Positions 34,448 to 43,533 of a stretch of 64,000 nt of DNA are shown one piece after another. The number at the start of each line of letters is the position of its first letter. The first letter of the stretch is position 1. Both the position numbers and the translations under genes were made by a program. The stretch covers positions 99,854 through 163,853 of the forward strand of contig NZ_JPOC01000033.1 in the NCBI RefSeq assembly GCF_000738775.1, given 5' to 3'. The notes beneath the pieces are model-generated. The model had not been told where the DNA came from and did not search any database. It was given only the letters and a program-made list of their open reading frames with translations. Source of the DNA: Prescottella defluvii. GTDB taxonomy: Bacteria > Actinomycetota > Actinomycetes > Mycobacteriales > Mycobacteriaceae.

Positions 34448-35962
34448 GTGGCCCCGAAGAAGATCTCGGCCCGTGAGCTGATCGGTCAGGTGTTCGACGC
34501 CGACAGCTTCGTCTCGTGGGACACCGCCCCGGTCGACGTGTCCCCCGATCCGAAGTACCGGGCCGAACTCGACGCGGCCGCGGCGAAGTCCGGCGTCGAC
34601 GAGTCCGTCCTCACCGGCACCGCGACGCTCGGCGGACGGCGGGTCGCGGTGATCGCGTGCGAGTTCGCGTTCCTCGCGGGCTCGATCGGGGTGGCGGCAT
34701 CCGAGCGGATCGTCGCCGCGATCGAGCGAGCGACCGCGGAGGGACTGCCGCTGCTCGCGTCGCCGACGTCCGGCGGCACCCGGATGCAGGAGGGCACGCT
34801 CGCCTTCGTGCAGATGGTGAAGATCGCGGCGGCCATCGCGGCGCACAAGGCCGCACACCTGCCCTACCTCGTGTACCTGCGGAACCCGACGACCGGCGGC
34901 GTGTTCGCGTCGTGGGGGTCGCTCGGGCACGTCACGATCGCCGAACCCGGCGCCCTCGTCGGATTCCTCGGGCCCCGCGTCTACGAAGCGCTGTACGGCG
35001 AGAAGTTCCCGGAGGGCGTCCAGACGTCGGAGAACCTGTACCGCAACGGTGTGATCGACGGCGTCGCGTCGACGACGCAGTTGCGGGACCTGGTCGAGCG
35101 CGCGCTGCACGTGCTCGTCGATCCCGCGGATCCCTTGCCCGCCGCGGCGGATCCCGTTGCCGAACAGGATGTTCCGGACGTCCCCGCGTGGCAGTCCGTG
35201 ATGATCTCGCGCCGCGCCGACCGCCCCGGCATCCGCGAACTGGTCCGGCACGCCGCCTCCACCCGGGTGCCACTGAGCGGCACCGGCCAGGGCGAGGTCG
35301 ATTCGACCGTGCTGCTGTCACTCGCCCGCTTCCAGGGCCGGCCGTGCGTGCTGTTCGGACAGGACCGCGCGGGCCAGTCCGCGCTGAACACGATGGGCCC
35401 CGCCGCGCTGCGCGAGGCCCGCCGCGGGATGCGGATGGCGGCGGAACTGCGGTTGCCGCTGGTGCTGGTGATCGACACGCTCGGTGCGGCGCTGTCGAAG
35501 GAGGCCGAGGAACGCGGCCTGGCGCCGGAGATCGCGCGGTGCATCTCCGACCTCGTCACCCTCCGCACCCCCACGGTGTCGGTGCTGCTCGGTCAGGGCA
35601 CCGGCGGCGGCGCGCTTGCCCTGCTGCCCGCCGACCGCGTCCTCAGCGCCCAGCACGGCTGGCTCGCACCGCTGCCGCCGGAGGGCGCCAGCGCGATCGT
35701 CCACCGCGACACCGCCCACGCCCCCGAGATGGCGGCGGCGCAAGGCATCCGCGCCCGGGACCTACTGCGTGACGGCGTCGTCGACGCGGTCATCCCCGAA
35801 CTCCCCGACGCGGCCCTCGAACCCGTCGAATTCTCCAAGCGCGTCGGCGCTGCCATCGCGCGTGAACTCGTCACCCTGGGTGACATGCCGGGCGACGACC
35901 GGATCGCCGCCCGGGTCGCCCGCTATCGGACGTTGGGGATGCCGGGAACAGCACAGCGCTGA
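34448..35962 (+). CDS. accD3: Acyl-CoA carboxylase carboxyltransferase, AccD3-like
   Basis: A 504-residue carboxyltransferase with two crotonase-like halves. The N-terminal half has SPTSGGTRMQEGTLAFVQM and RNPTTGGVFASWGSLG, the oxyanion-hole motifs of the AccD half; the C-terminal half has VLLGQGTGGGALALLPADRVLS (AccA-like). The length matches M. tuberculosis AccD3 (about 495 residues) and the neighbourhood includes prrAB and gltA, as in that organism. The acyl-CoA substrate is not predictable; no biotin carboxylase is nearby. Start GTG 34448, ribosome site GGAGG. It lacks the N-terminal zinc ribbon of bacterial AccD. Confidence 0.85.
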   Translation: MAPKKISARELIGQVFDADSFVSWDTAPVDVSPDPKYRAELDAAAAKSGVDESVLTGTATLGGRRVAVIACEFAFLAGSIGVAASERIVAAIERATAEGLPLLASPTSGGTRMQEGTLAFVQMVKIAAAIAAHKAAHLPYLVYLRNPTTGGVFASWGSLGHVTIAEPGALVGFLGPRVYEALYGEKFPEGVQTSENLYRNGVIDGVASTTQLRDLVERALHVLVDPADPLPAAADPVAEQDVPDVPAWQSVMISRRADRPGIRELVRHAASTRVPLSGTGQGEVDSTVLLSLARFQGRPCVLFGQDRAGQSALNTMGPAALREARRGMRMAAELRLPLVLVIDTLGAALSKEAEERGLAPEIARCISDLVTLRTPTVSVLLGQGTGGGALALLPADRVLSAQHGWLAPLPPEGASAIVHRDTAHAPEMAAAQGIRARDLLRDGVVDAVIPELPDAALEPVEFSKRVGAAIARELVTLGDMPGDDRIAARVARYRTLGMPGTAQR

Positions 35963-36041
35963 CCCCACCCGTCGACACGGAGGACACTGGAGGGGCACAC
36001 CTGCTCGGGACCACGACACGGGGGACGAGGAAGGGGCCACC

Positions 36042-36890
36042 ATGAATCAACCTCGAGGGGTCGGCGCGACGGCGGTGTTCGTCGCGGCGGCACGCGCCCT
36101 GGAGAGCCGGCGCGAGGATCGACTCTTCGACGATCCGTGGGCCGGGGCCTTCGTCCGCGCATCGGGCTGGAGTCCCCCTGCCGAGGTACTCGCCGAGGCC
36201 GGTCGCGAGGAACTCACCACCTGGATGGCCGCGCGGACGAAATTCCTCGACGACTTCGTGCTCGAGTCAGTCGCCGGAGGCTGCGGTCAACTGGTGTTTC
36301 TCGGCGCCGGGTTGGACACCCGGGCGTTCCGGCTGCACTGGCCGGCGCCGGTGACGGTGTACGAACTCGACACCGCGGACATGCTCGACTTCAAGGCGTC
36401 GGTGGTGGCAGATGCCGCACCGGCCGCGGACGCCACCCGGGTGCCGATGCCGGTGGACCTGCGCGAGGACTGGCCCACCGCCCTGCACGACGCCGGATTC
36501 CGTGACGACGTCCCGACCGTGTGGGTGCTCGAGGGACTGCTGATGTACCTCACACCCGAGGACGTCGACGCCCTGATGACCCACGTCGGCGAGCTGTCGG
36601 CCCCCGGCAGCACCCTGGGCGCCACCGTCACCACCGTCGACGCCACGGCCGTGATGGACGATGCGCCGATCTTCCAGGACAGCCCCCTCAGCCGCGAGGA
36701 GTGGCTGGAGTTGCTGCGCTCCAACGGCCCGGACGACCCCGTCGCGTGGTTCGACCAGTACGGCTGGCGGGCGCGGGCCTTTCCCACCGCCGACCTCGCC
36801 GTCGAGTACGGACGCACCCTCCCCGACGTCGACCACCTGCACCGGAACCGCCCGGGAGACCGTTGGATGGTCTCGGCCACCAGGGCGTGA
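36042..36890 (+). CDS. SAM-dependent methyltransferase, LCMT/TcmP type
   Basis: A 282-residue methyltransferase of the leucine carboxyl methyltransferase-related family expanded in mycolata. It has a TAVFVAAARALESRRED N-terminus, the SAM motif VFLGAGLDTRAFRL, and YELDTADMLDFK and WVLEGLLMYLT downstream. Acceptors are unknown for most members. It lies 79 bp after accD3, same strand, and is convergent with the TetR gene with 4 bp between stops. Confidence 0.87.
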   Translation: MNQPRGVGATAVFVAAARALESRREDRLFDDPWAGAFVRASGWSPPAEVLAEAGREELTTWMAARTKFLDDFVLESVAGGCGQLVFLGAGLDTRAFRLHWPAPVTVYELDTADMLDFKASVVADAAPAADATRVPMPVDLREDWPTALHDAGFRDDVPTVWVLEGLLMYLTPEDVDALMTHVGELSAPGSTLGATVTTVDATAVMDDAPIFQDSPLSREEWLELLRSNGPDDPVAWFDQYGWRARAFPTADLAVEYGRTLPDVDHLHRNRPGDRWMVSATRA

Positions 36891-36894
36891 CGAC

Positions 36895-37503
36895 CTAAGA
36901 GATCGGCCGGCCGCGCGCCGCGGACCACTCCGCCAACTGGTCCAGCGCGGTTCGCGCAAGCGCCGCAGCCTCGTCCCGGTTGACGCGGGAGAGCAGGAGC
37001 GCACTGATCGACAGCGACGTCAGGAGACGGGTGCGATGGACGATCCGATCGGCCGGGGTGTCGGGGTCGAGGGCACGCAGCGCGTGGGCCAGGGCCGCGG
37101 CCAACTCCGATCGGTAGGCGTCGACGACCGCCCGCTGGGCGTCGTCGTGCGACGCGAAGCCGGCAGCACTGTTGAGCAGCAGACAGCCACGGCCCGGGTA
37201 GTCGTCGGGCAGGGATTCGATGGCCTCGACGACGCTGCGGTAGTAGCGGGCCGCGGCATCGGGCGCGGTGGGCTCGTCGGTGAGGATGCGCAGGCGCGGG
37301 CGCACGACGCGGTCCAGGTAGTCCTGCACGGCGGCGTCGAACAGGCCGCGCTTGCTGCCGAAGGCGTTGTACAGGCTCGACCGGTTCAATCCCGTGGCCC
37401 GCTCGAGGTCAGGGATGGACGTGGCCTCGAAGCCCGTGTCCCAGAAGAGGTCCCGAGCATGGCCGACCACGGCGTCGGTGTCGAACTCCTGTGTTCGCGG
37501 CAT
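36895..37503 (-). CDS. TetR family regulator of the DUF1304/reductase operon
   Basis: A 202-residue TetR repressor. The helix-turn-helix ATSIPDLERATGLNRSSLYNAFGSKRGLF is at about residues 27-55. The C-terminus contains GRGCLLLNSAAGFASHD, common in the AcrR-type family with TetR_C_6. I chose ATG 37503 because GAGGG precedes it; the in-frame ATG at 37536 lies inside the promoter. Divergent from DUF1304 and the reductase gene, it probably represses both itself and them by binding the dyad 37548-37565. Confidence 0.9.
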   Translation of the reverse strand: MPRTQEFDTDAVVGHARDLFWDTGFEATSIPDLERATGLNRSSLYNAFGSKRGLFDAAVQDYLDRVVRPRLRILTDEPTAPDAAARYYRSVVEAIESLPDDYPGRGCLLLNSAAGFASHDDAQRAVVDAYRSELAAALAHALRALDPDTPADRIVHRTRLLTSLSISALLLSRVNRDEAAALARTALDQLAEWSAARGRPIS

Positions 37504-37521
37504 GACGACCCTCACTTCCGG

Positions 37522-37565
37522 TTGTGCAACGACCATTACAGTATATATTGAAACGATCAGTTCAA
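37522..37565. promoter_or_regulatory. Divergent promoter and TetR operator
   Basis: For the plus strand: TTGTGC (37522-37527), 16-bp spacer, TATATT (37544-37549). For the minus strand: TATACT (37545-37540). The dyad TTGAA-NN-GATC-NN-TTCAA at 37548-37565 overlaps the plus -10 and the start region, a typical TetR blocking position. GTTGTGCAAC at 37521-37530 is a second, weaker dyad. Confidence 0.65.
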
Positions 37566-37581
37566 AAAAGGAGGAGTGCCC

Positions 37582-37968
37582 ATGGTCGTCGCGGGACTGA
37601 TCCTCGCCGCGCTCGCCGCCGCGTTGCACGTCTACATCTTCGTCCTCGAGTCCCTCCGCTGGACCGCCCCGCGCACCCGCGCGACCTTCGGCACCAGCGC
37701 CGAGGAGGCCGCCGCGACCAAGGAACTCGCCTTCAACCAGGGCTTCTACAACCTCTTCCTGGCGATCGTCACAGCCGTCGGCATCGGCGGCGTGCTGATC
37801 GGCGCGACCGCGGTGGGCTCGGCACTGGCGTTCGCCGGAACCGGATCCATGCTCCTCGCGGCGCTCGTACTGCTGCTGTCGTCGCCGGACAAGGCCAAGG
37901 CGGCAATCACCCAGGGCACGCTCCCCCTCCTCACCGTCGTTCTCCTCGCGCTCGGACTGATCCTCTGA
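37582..37968 (+). CDS. DUF1304 family membrane protein
   Basis: A 128-residue protein with four predicted helices, beginning AGLILAALAAALHVYIFVLES, the family N-terminus, then TKELAFNQGFYNLFLA. DUF1304 proteins are about 120 residues and of unknown function, usually near quinone reductases and controlled by TetR. GGAGGAG lies five bases before ATG 37582. It is in one operon with the following NADP-reductase gene (29-bp gap). Confidence 0.9.
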   Translation: MVVAGLILAALAAALHVYIFVLESLRWTAPRTRATFGTSAEEAAATKELAFNQGFYNLFLAIVTAVGIGGVLIGATAVGSALAFAGTGSMLLAALVLLLSSPDKAKAAITQGTLPLLTVVLLALGLIL

Positions 37969-37997
37969 ACCCCGCACACCACCGAAGGGACACACCC

Positions 37998-39002
<1,005 letters not shown>

Positions 39003-39010
39003 CGCCGAGT

Positions 39011-39086
39011 TCGGCCTGAGTGCCCATTCCTTCGGGCTCGACGCGGCTTCCCGCCCGCTCGGCCCGGGAGTGGGCGCTCAGGCCGA
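39011..39086 (+). terminator. Long stem-loop terminator
   Basis: Arms 39011-39030 and 39067-39086 pair over 20 bp with two G-U wobbles; the 36-nt loop has its own CGGGC/GCCCG pairing. It begins 9 bp after the reductase stop. The rest of the gap to prpE (to 39230) carries CTGTG-N10-CACAG at 39178-39197, too loosely spaced to be called a CRP/GlxR site. Confidence 0.7.
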
Positions 39087-39230
39087 TCCGTGCCGTTCAC
39101 CGACCGTTCGACACCGCCCGGCGCTCGCCGATTCCCATCGGCACCGCGGGGCGCGCCGAACGACCACCGGTCGAATACTGTGTTGTGTGCATCACAGATG
39201 CGTGGTCAGTTACCGAGAGGACACGAATCG

Positions 39231-41144
39231 ATGAGCTCAGCCGAGCACGCAGCAGGCGCGTACGCCGAAGCCTTCCGCGCCAGTGTGGAGCAGCCGGAGA
39301 AGTTCTGGCTCACCGCCGCCGAGGCCGTCGAGTGGGACGCCGTACCGACCCGTGCCCTCGACGACACCGACGCGCCCTCCTACCGCTGGTTCCCCGACGG
39401 CACCCTCAACACGTGTTTCAACGCGCTCGACCGGCACGTGCGCGACGGCCGGGGCGACCAGGCCGCGCTGATCTGGGACTCGGCGATGGTCCCGGCGCAG
39501 CGCACGTACACGTACGCCGAACTGCTGGCGGAGGTCGCCCGGTTCGCGGGTGTGCTGTCCGAGCAGGGTGTGGTCGCCGGCGACCGCGTCGTGATCTACA
39601 TGCCGATGATCCCCGAGGCCGCGATCGCGATGCTCGCATGCGCGCGGATCGGTGCCGTGCACTCGGTGGTGTTCGGCGGCTTCGCGGCCAAGGAGCTCGC
39701 CACCCGCATCGACGACGCCCAGCCCGTCGTGCTGGTCACCGCGTCCGGCGGTCTCGAGCCCGGCCGGACCATCGAGTACCTGCCGATGGTCGATCAGGCG
39801 CTGGGCATGTCGGCGCACCCGCCGCACACCGTCATCGTCAAGAACCGGGAAACCATTCCCGGGTCGGCCGCCGACTACCGCGACCGCGGAGCCGCCTGGT
39901 TCGACTGGGACGAATTGACCTCGGACGCAAGCGATGCCGACCCGGTTTCCGTCGCGGCCACCGATCCGCTGTACATCCTGTACACCTCCGGCACCACAGG
40001 AAAGCCCAAGGGCGTCGTCCGCGACAACGGTGGTCACGCCGTCGCGCTCACGTGGTCGATGCGCAACATCTACGACATCGGCCCCGGCCAGGTCATGTGG
40101 ACCGCGTCCGACGTCGGCTGGGTCGTGGGGCACTCCTACATCGTGTACGCGCCACTGCTCGCGGGTGCGACGACGGTGATGTACGAGGGCAAGCCGGTGG
40201 GCACCCCGGACGCCGGTGCATTCTGGCGAATCATCCAGGAGCACAACGTCTCCGCACTGTTCACTGCGCCGACGGCGATCCGCGCCATCCGCAAGGCCGA
40301 CCCGGAGGCGACCGAACTCGCCAAGTACGACATCTCGTCGATGACGACGCTGTTCGCAGCCGGTGAGCGCCTCGACCCCGACACGTACGTGTGGGCCACC
40401 GAGAAGCTCGGCGTCCCGGTGATCGACCATTGGTGGCAGACCGAGACCGGCTGGGCGATCTGCGCGAACATGCGTGGGCTGGAACCGATGCCGATCAAGG
40501 CCGGCTCCCCCACCGTCCCGGTCCCCGGCTACCGGGTGGGCATCGTCGACGGCGAGGGCACCCCGGTCGAGGCCGGCACCGAGGGCAACATCGTGATCGC
40601 GTTGCCGCTGCCTCCCGGTACCCTGGCCGGGCTGTGGCGCGACGAGGATCGCTACGTGAAGTCGTACCTGTCGACGTTCGACGGCTACTACCTCACCGGC
40701 GACTCCGGCTACATCGACGAGGACGGCTACGTCTTCGTCCTCGGCCGCAGTGACGACGTCATCAATGTTGCCGGGCACCGCCTTTCGACGGGCAGCATGG
40801 AGGCCGTGGTCGCGGCGCACCCGGCGGTCGCCGAGTGCGCGGTGATCGGTATCCACGACGAACTCAAGGGCCAGCGCCCCAGCGGCTACGTGGTCCTCAA
40901 GGCAGGTGCCGAGATGGACGAGGAGGTGCTGCGCAAGGAACTGGTCGCGATGGTGCGCGAGCAGATCGGCGCCGTCGCCACCTTCCGCGACGTCACCGTC
41001 GTGCAGGCGCTGCCCAAGACCCGCTCCGGCAAGATCCTGCGCAAGACGATGCGTCAGATCGCCGACAACGTCGAGTACACGGTCCCGTCGACCATCGAGG
41101 ATCCGTCGGTGATCGAGGACCTCGAGAAGCTGCTACGCGGCTGA
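39231..41144 (+). CDS. prpE: Propionyl-CoA/acetyl-CoA synthetase (PrpE-like)
   Basis: A 637-residue AMP-forming acyl-CoA synthetase. The ATP-binding P-loop YTSGTTGKPKG is at residues 251-261. The catalytic lysine is Lys601 in SGKILRKTMR. The N-terminal YRWFPDGTLNTCFNALDRH and DIGWVVGHSYI-type segments (SDVGWVVGHSY) and WWQTETGWAI favour PrpE over Acs. It activates propionate, which arises from sterol side-chain and odd-chain fatty acid breakdown. Reversible lysine acetylation is common in this family. Start ATG 39231, with GAGAGG upstream; closed by a textbook terminator. Confidence 0.92.
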   Translation: MSSAEHAAGAYAEAFRASVEQPEKFWLTAAEAVEWDAVPTRALDDTDAPSYRWFPDGTLNTCFNALDRHVRDGRGDQAALIWDSAMVPAQRTYTYAELLAEVARFAGVLSEQGVVAGDRVVIYMPMIPEAAIAMLACARIGAVHSVVFGGFAAKELATRIDDAQPVVLVTASGGLEPGRTIEYLPMVDQALGMSAHPPHTVIVKNRETIPGSAADYRDRGAAWFDWDELTSDASDADPVSVAATDPLYILYTSGTTGKPKGVVRDNGGHAVALTWSMRNIYDIGPGQVMWTASDVGWVVGHSYIVYAPLLAGATTVMYEGKPVGTPDAGAFWRIIQEHNVSALFTAPTAIRAIRKADPEATELAKYDISSMTTLFAAGERLDPDTYVWATEKLGVPVIDHWWQTETGWAICANMRGLEPMPIKAGSPTVPVPGYRVGIVDGEGTPVEAGTEGNIVIALPLPPGTLAGLWRDEDRYVKSYLSTFDGYYLTGDSGYIDEDGYVFVLGRSDDVINVAGHRLSTGSMEAVVAAHPAVAECAVIGIHDELKGQRPSGYVVLKAGAEMDEEVLRKELVAMVREQIGAVATFRDVTVVQALPKTRSGKILRKTMRQIADNVEYTVPSTIEDPSVIEDLEKLLRG

Positions 41145-41157
41145 CACCCACCCACAG

Positions 41158-41191
41158 GAAAGGCTCCGCACCACACGGTGCGGAGCCTTTT
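41158..41191 (+). terminator. Rho-independent terminator after prpE
   Basis: 11-bp GC stem GGCTCCGCACC (41162-41172) and complement (41177-41187), ACAC loop, flanked by AAAA and TTTT that can extend the stem. It begins 14 bp after the stop and is the clearest T-tract terminator of the window with the one at 56297. Confidence 0.95.
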
Positions 41192-41285
41192 CTCATTTCG
41201 GCCAAATAGGATTATTCGAACCAAATCAACCAAACGACATATAAGTTAAAGAACCCAAACCTGCAGGTCAGGACCAGTGCGAGGG

Positions 41286-41315
41286 TTGACGATCACGGTA
41301 TGATCACGGTATATT
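41286..41315 (+). promoter_or_regulatory. Promoter of the orphan gene at 41383
   Basis: -35 TTGACG (41286-41291) and -10 TATATT (41310-41315), 18-bp spacer. The spacer is almost entirely an 11-bp tandem repeat. Upstream, 41193-41260, lies an unusually AT-rich segment for this genome with repeated AACC/CCAAA words; purpose unknown. Confidence 0.65.
41291..41312 (+). repeat. 11-bp tandem direct repeat in a promoter spacer
   Basis: GATCACGGTAT occurs twice head to tail (41291-41301 and 41302-41312) between and into the -35 and -10 elements. Each unit is one helical turn, so a protein could bind both on the same face. Confidence 0.85.
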
Positions 41316-41382
41316 CACGAACAGGGTTTCACCCGACCCTCGATTCCGACGCCACCGATTCGCATTTGCCCGAGGGGGAGAA

Positions 41383-42222
41383 TTGTCCGCAATCGCCACG
41401 CCGTCCGTCCACGCCATCCTGCGCGATCTCGTCGCGAACAGCCCGCGCCGCCACTTCCTGCACGATCCCGAGGGCGTCGAGTTGTCGAACCAGGCCGCCC
41501 TCATCCGTGAGTTCGTCACCACGGTCCAGGCATGCCTGGAACACGACCTGAACGCGCTCCGCGAATCGGAGCGCAAGGAGCGGTCCACCGACCCCGAGTG
41601 GGCCGCCGGACCGGGCCTGCGCCTCGTCGCGGCGATCGCCCAGTACGACGAGATCCTGAACACGCTGCTCGACGCCGTCGTCCCCCTCGAGGCCGGACGC
41701 GCGACGACGGTGTGGACACTGCTCGGGTCCGCAGCGGACCGACTGCGCATCCTGGCCGCGCTGGAATCGCCCGCGGGCGACCGGGTCGCGGGGCAACTCG
41801 CGGCCGCATCGGCACGCGCGCGCGGCCGACTCGCCGCCGCGGCAGCGTCCGACAACCTCGACCTCGACCTCCCGGCCGCGTTCGTCTCCGCGGATCCCGC
41901 CGCGACGGAACCCGACAGGATTCCGCTGCCCGCGCCGCACGAGCCCGTGGCCGCGCTGATCGACCTCGTCGGTCTCGGCGCCGCCACCGCACGCGACGGC
42001 GGACCGTTGAACGTGGACGCGCTGCTGGCCTCGCCGCACCCGACCGACTACCAGCACCTGGCCACCGTCGGCGGCTACCAGTTCCACCTGGTGCTCGAGA
42101 TCGTGCGCGAGTCCACGGACGCGCTGTGCTCGGTGGCCGACCTGCTGACCCACGAGTCGGTGTGGAGCGAGTGGGCCGCCGACGTGCGGGCGGCCGTCGA
42201 GTACGCGTGGGCGTGCATCTGA
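41383..42222 (+). CDS. Conserved-type hypothetical protein with TTG start
   Basis: A 279-residue soluble, Ala-rich, mostly helical protein. I do not recognise any domain. It starts at TTG 41383 with the strong ribosome site GAGGGGGAG four to five bases upstream, and the N-terminus reads MSAIATPSVHAILRD. Features are YDEILNTLLDAVVPLEAGRATTVWTLLG and a C-terminal WSEWAADVRAAVEYAWACI. There is no signal peptide or membrane helix. It stands alone between a terminator and a convergent gene, with its own promoter. Coding-like third positions support a real gene. Confidence 0.75.
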   Translation: MSAIATPSVHAILRDLVANSPRRHFLHDPEGVELSNQAALIREFVTTVQACLEHDLNALRESERKERSTDPEWAAGPGLRLVAAIAQYDEILNTLLDAVVPLEAGRATTVWTLLGSAADRLRILAALESPAGDRVAGQLAAASARARGRLAAAAASDNLDLDLPAAFVSADPAATEPDRIPLPAPHEPVAALIDLVGLGAATARDGGPLNVDALLASPHPTDYQHLATVGGYQFHLVLEIVRESTDALCSVADLLTHESVWSEWAADVRAAVEYAWACI

Positions 42223-42244
42223 CGGCCCGGCCGGCCCGGCCGCG

Positions 42245-43438
42245 CTAGCGGTGGGCCGGTTCCGGGTCGACCAGGACGCAGCGTGCGCCCGAGAAGATCG
42301 TCGGCATGCACTTGTTGCAGTGGATGCACAGGGACCGGGTGCCCGACTCCGCCTGAATGCGGTTGACCAGGTCCGGCTCCCGCAGCAGGGCGCGCGCCAT
42401 CGCGACGAACTCGAACCCCTCCGCCATCGCCTGATCCATGCCGGCGCGGTCGGTGACGCCGCCGAGGAGCACCAGCGGCATCGTCACCGCAGCCCGGATC
42501 TGGCGTGCCTGCTCGAGCATGAACAATGGCTCGTACGGGTACGCCTTGATGAAGGCCTTCCCCACCATCTGCACACCCAGCTTGACCGGTTGCGGCATCG
42601 CGTTCGCGAAGTCACGGACCGGGGCGTCGCCCTTGAACAGGTACATCGGGTTGAGCAGCGAACTGCCCATCGTCAACTCGAGTGCGTCGAGACTGCCGTC
42701 GGCCTCGAGCCACCGGGCGACCTGGATCGCCTCGTCCACCCAGAAGCCGCCTGGCACGCCGTCGTCCATGTTGAGCTTGGCGAGGATCGCGATCCGGTCG
42801 CCGACGGCCTCACGGACGGCCCGCGCCGTCTCGCGCACGATCCGCGCCCGGTTCTCGAGCGATCCGCCGTAGTTGTCCTTGCGGCGGTTCAGCTTGGGGC
42901 TCAGGAACGAACTCGCGAAGTAGTTGTGCCCGAAGTGGATCTCGACGGCGTCGAATCCGCCCTCGATCGCGGTCCGGGCCGCGTCGGCGTGGGCCTGGGT
43001 GATCCGGGCGATGTCGGCGGGTGTCGCCGCATCGATCGGCTTCATGCTGAGCGGGCTGAACAGCTTCGACGGTGCCAGCGCACGAAGTCCGTTGGACTTC
43101 TCGTTCGCGACCGGACCGGCATGCCCGATCTGCGCGGACGCCGCGGCGCCCTCCGCGTGGATCGCGTCGGTCAACCGGCGCAGTCCCGGGACCACCTCCG
43201 GACGCATCCACAGCTGCCCACGCTCGGTGCGCCCCTCCGGTTGCACGGCGCAGTACGCGACGGTGGTCATGCCGACACCGCCCGCTGCGGGCCGCCGGTG
43301 GAAGTCGATCAACTCGTCGGTGACCAGCGATTTCGGCGTCCGCCCCTCGAACGTCGCGGACTTGATGATGCGATTGCGCAGCGTGACCGGGCCGAGCTTG
43401 ACCGGCGCGAACACATCGGGGGGAGTGATCTGGGACAC
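42245..43438 (-). CDS. OYE-family NADH:flavin oxidoreductase (single-domain, Cys cluster)
   Basis: A 397-residue TIM-barrel flavoprotein of the old yellow enzyme/2,4-dienoyl-CoA reductase group. It shows VKLGPVTLRNRIIKSATFEG, then SAQIGHAGP, and the catalytic HFGHNYFASSFLSPKLNRR (His pair, Tyr) and GGSLENRAR segments. The C-terminus has CIHCNKCMPTIFSGARC, resembling the [4Fe-4S] ligands of FadH, but the flavodoxin/NAD domain that normally follows is absent. Start GTG 43438 places VSQITPPDVFAPVKLG at the N-terminus. The substrate is not known; an enoate or enone is likely. Confidence 0.85.
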   Translation of the reverse strand: MSQITPPDVFAPVKLGPVTLRNRIIKSATFEGRTPKSLVTDELIDFHRRPAAGGVGMTTVAYCAVQPEGRTERGQLWMRPEVVPGLRRLTDAIHAEGAAASAQIGHAGPVANEKSNGLRALAPSKLFSPLSMKPIDAATPADIARITQAHADAARTAIEGGFDAVEIHFGHNYFASSFLSPKLNRRKDNYGGSLENRARIVRETARAVREAVGDRIAILAKLNMDDGVPGGFWVDEAIQVARWLEADGSLDALELTMGSSLLNPMYLFKGDAPVRDFANAMPQPVKLGVQMVGKAFIKAYPYEPLFMLEQARQIRAAVTMPLVLLGGVTDRAGMDQAMAEGFEFVAMARALLREPDLVNRIQAESGTRSLCIHCNKCMPTIFSGARCVLVDPEPAHR

Positions 43439-43533
43439 CGCGGAACCTTCCGTCGAGGGACGCGCCGAGGCTATACCGATGCCAGCGGTCTCGAAAGTGG
43501 GGGTGTCCAACCAGTGGGATGCCCCTGGGTTCG

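Noticed and set aside
39178..39197. Possible CRP/GlxR site before prpE (CTGTG-N10-CACAG)
   Set aside because: Spacing does not match TGTGA-N6-TCACA; too weak to call.
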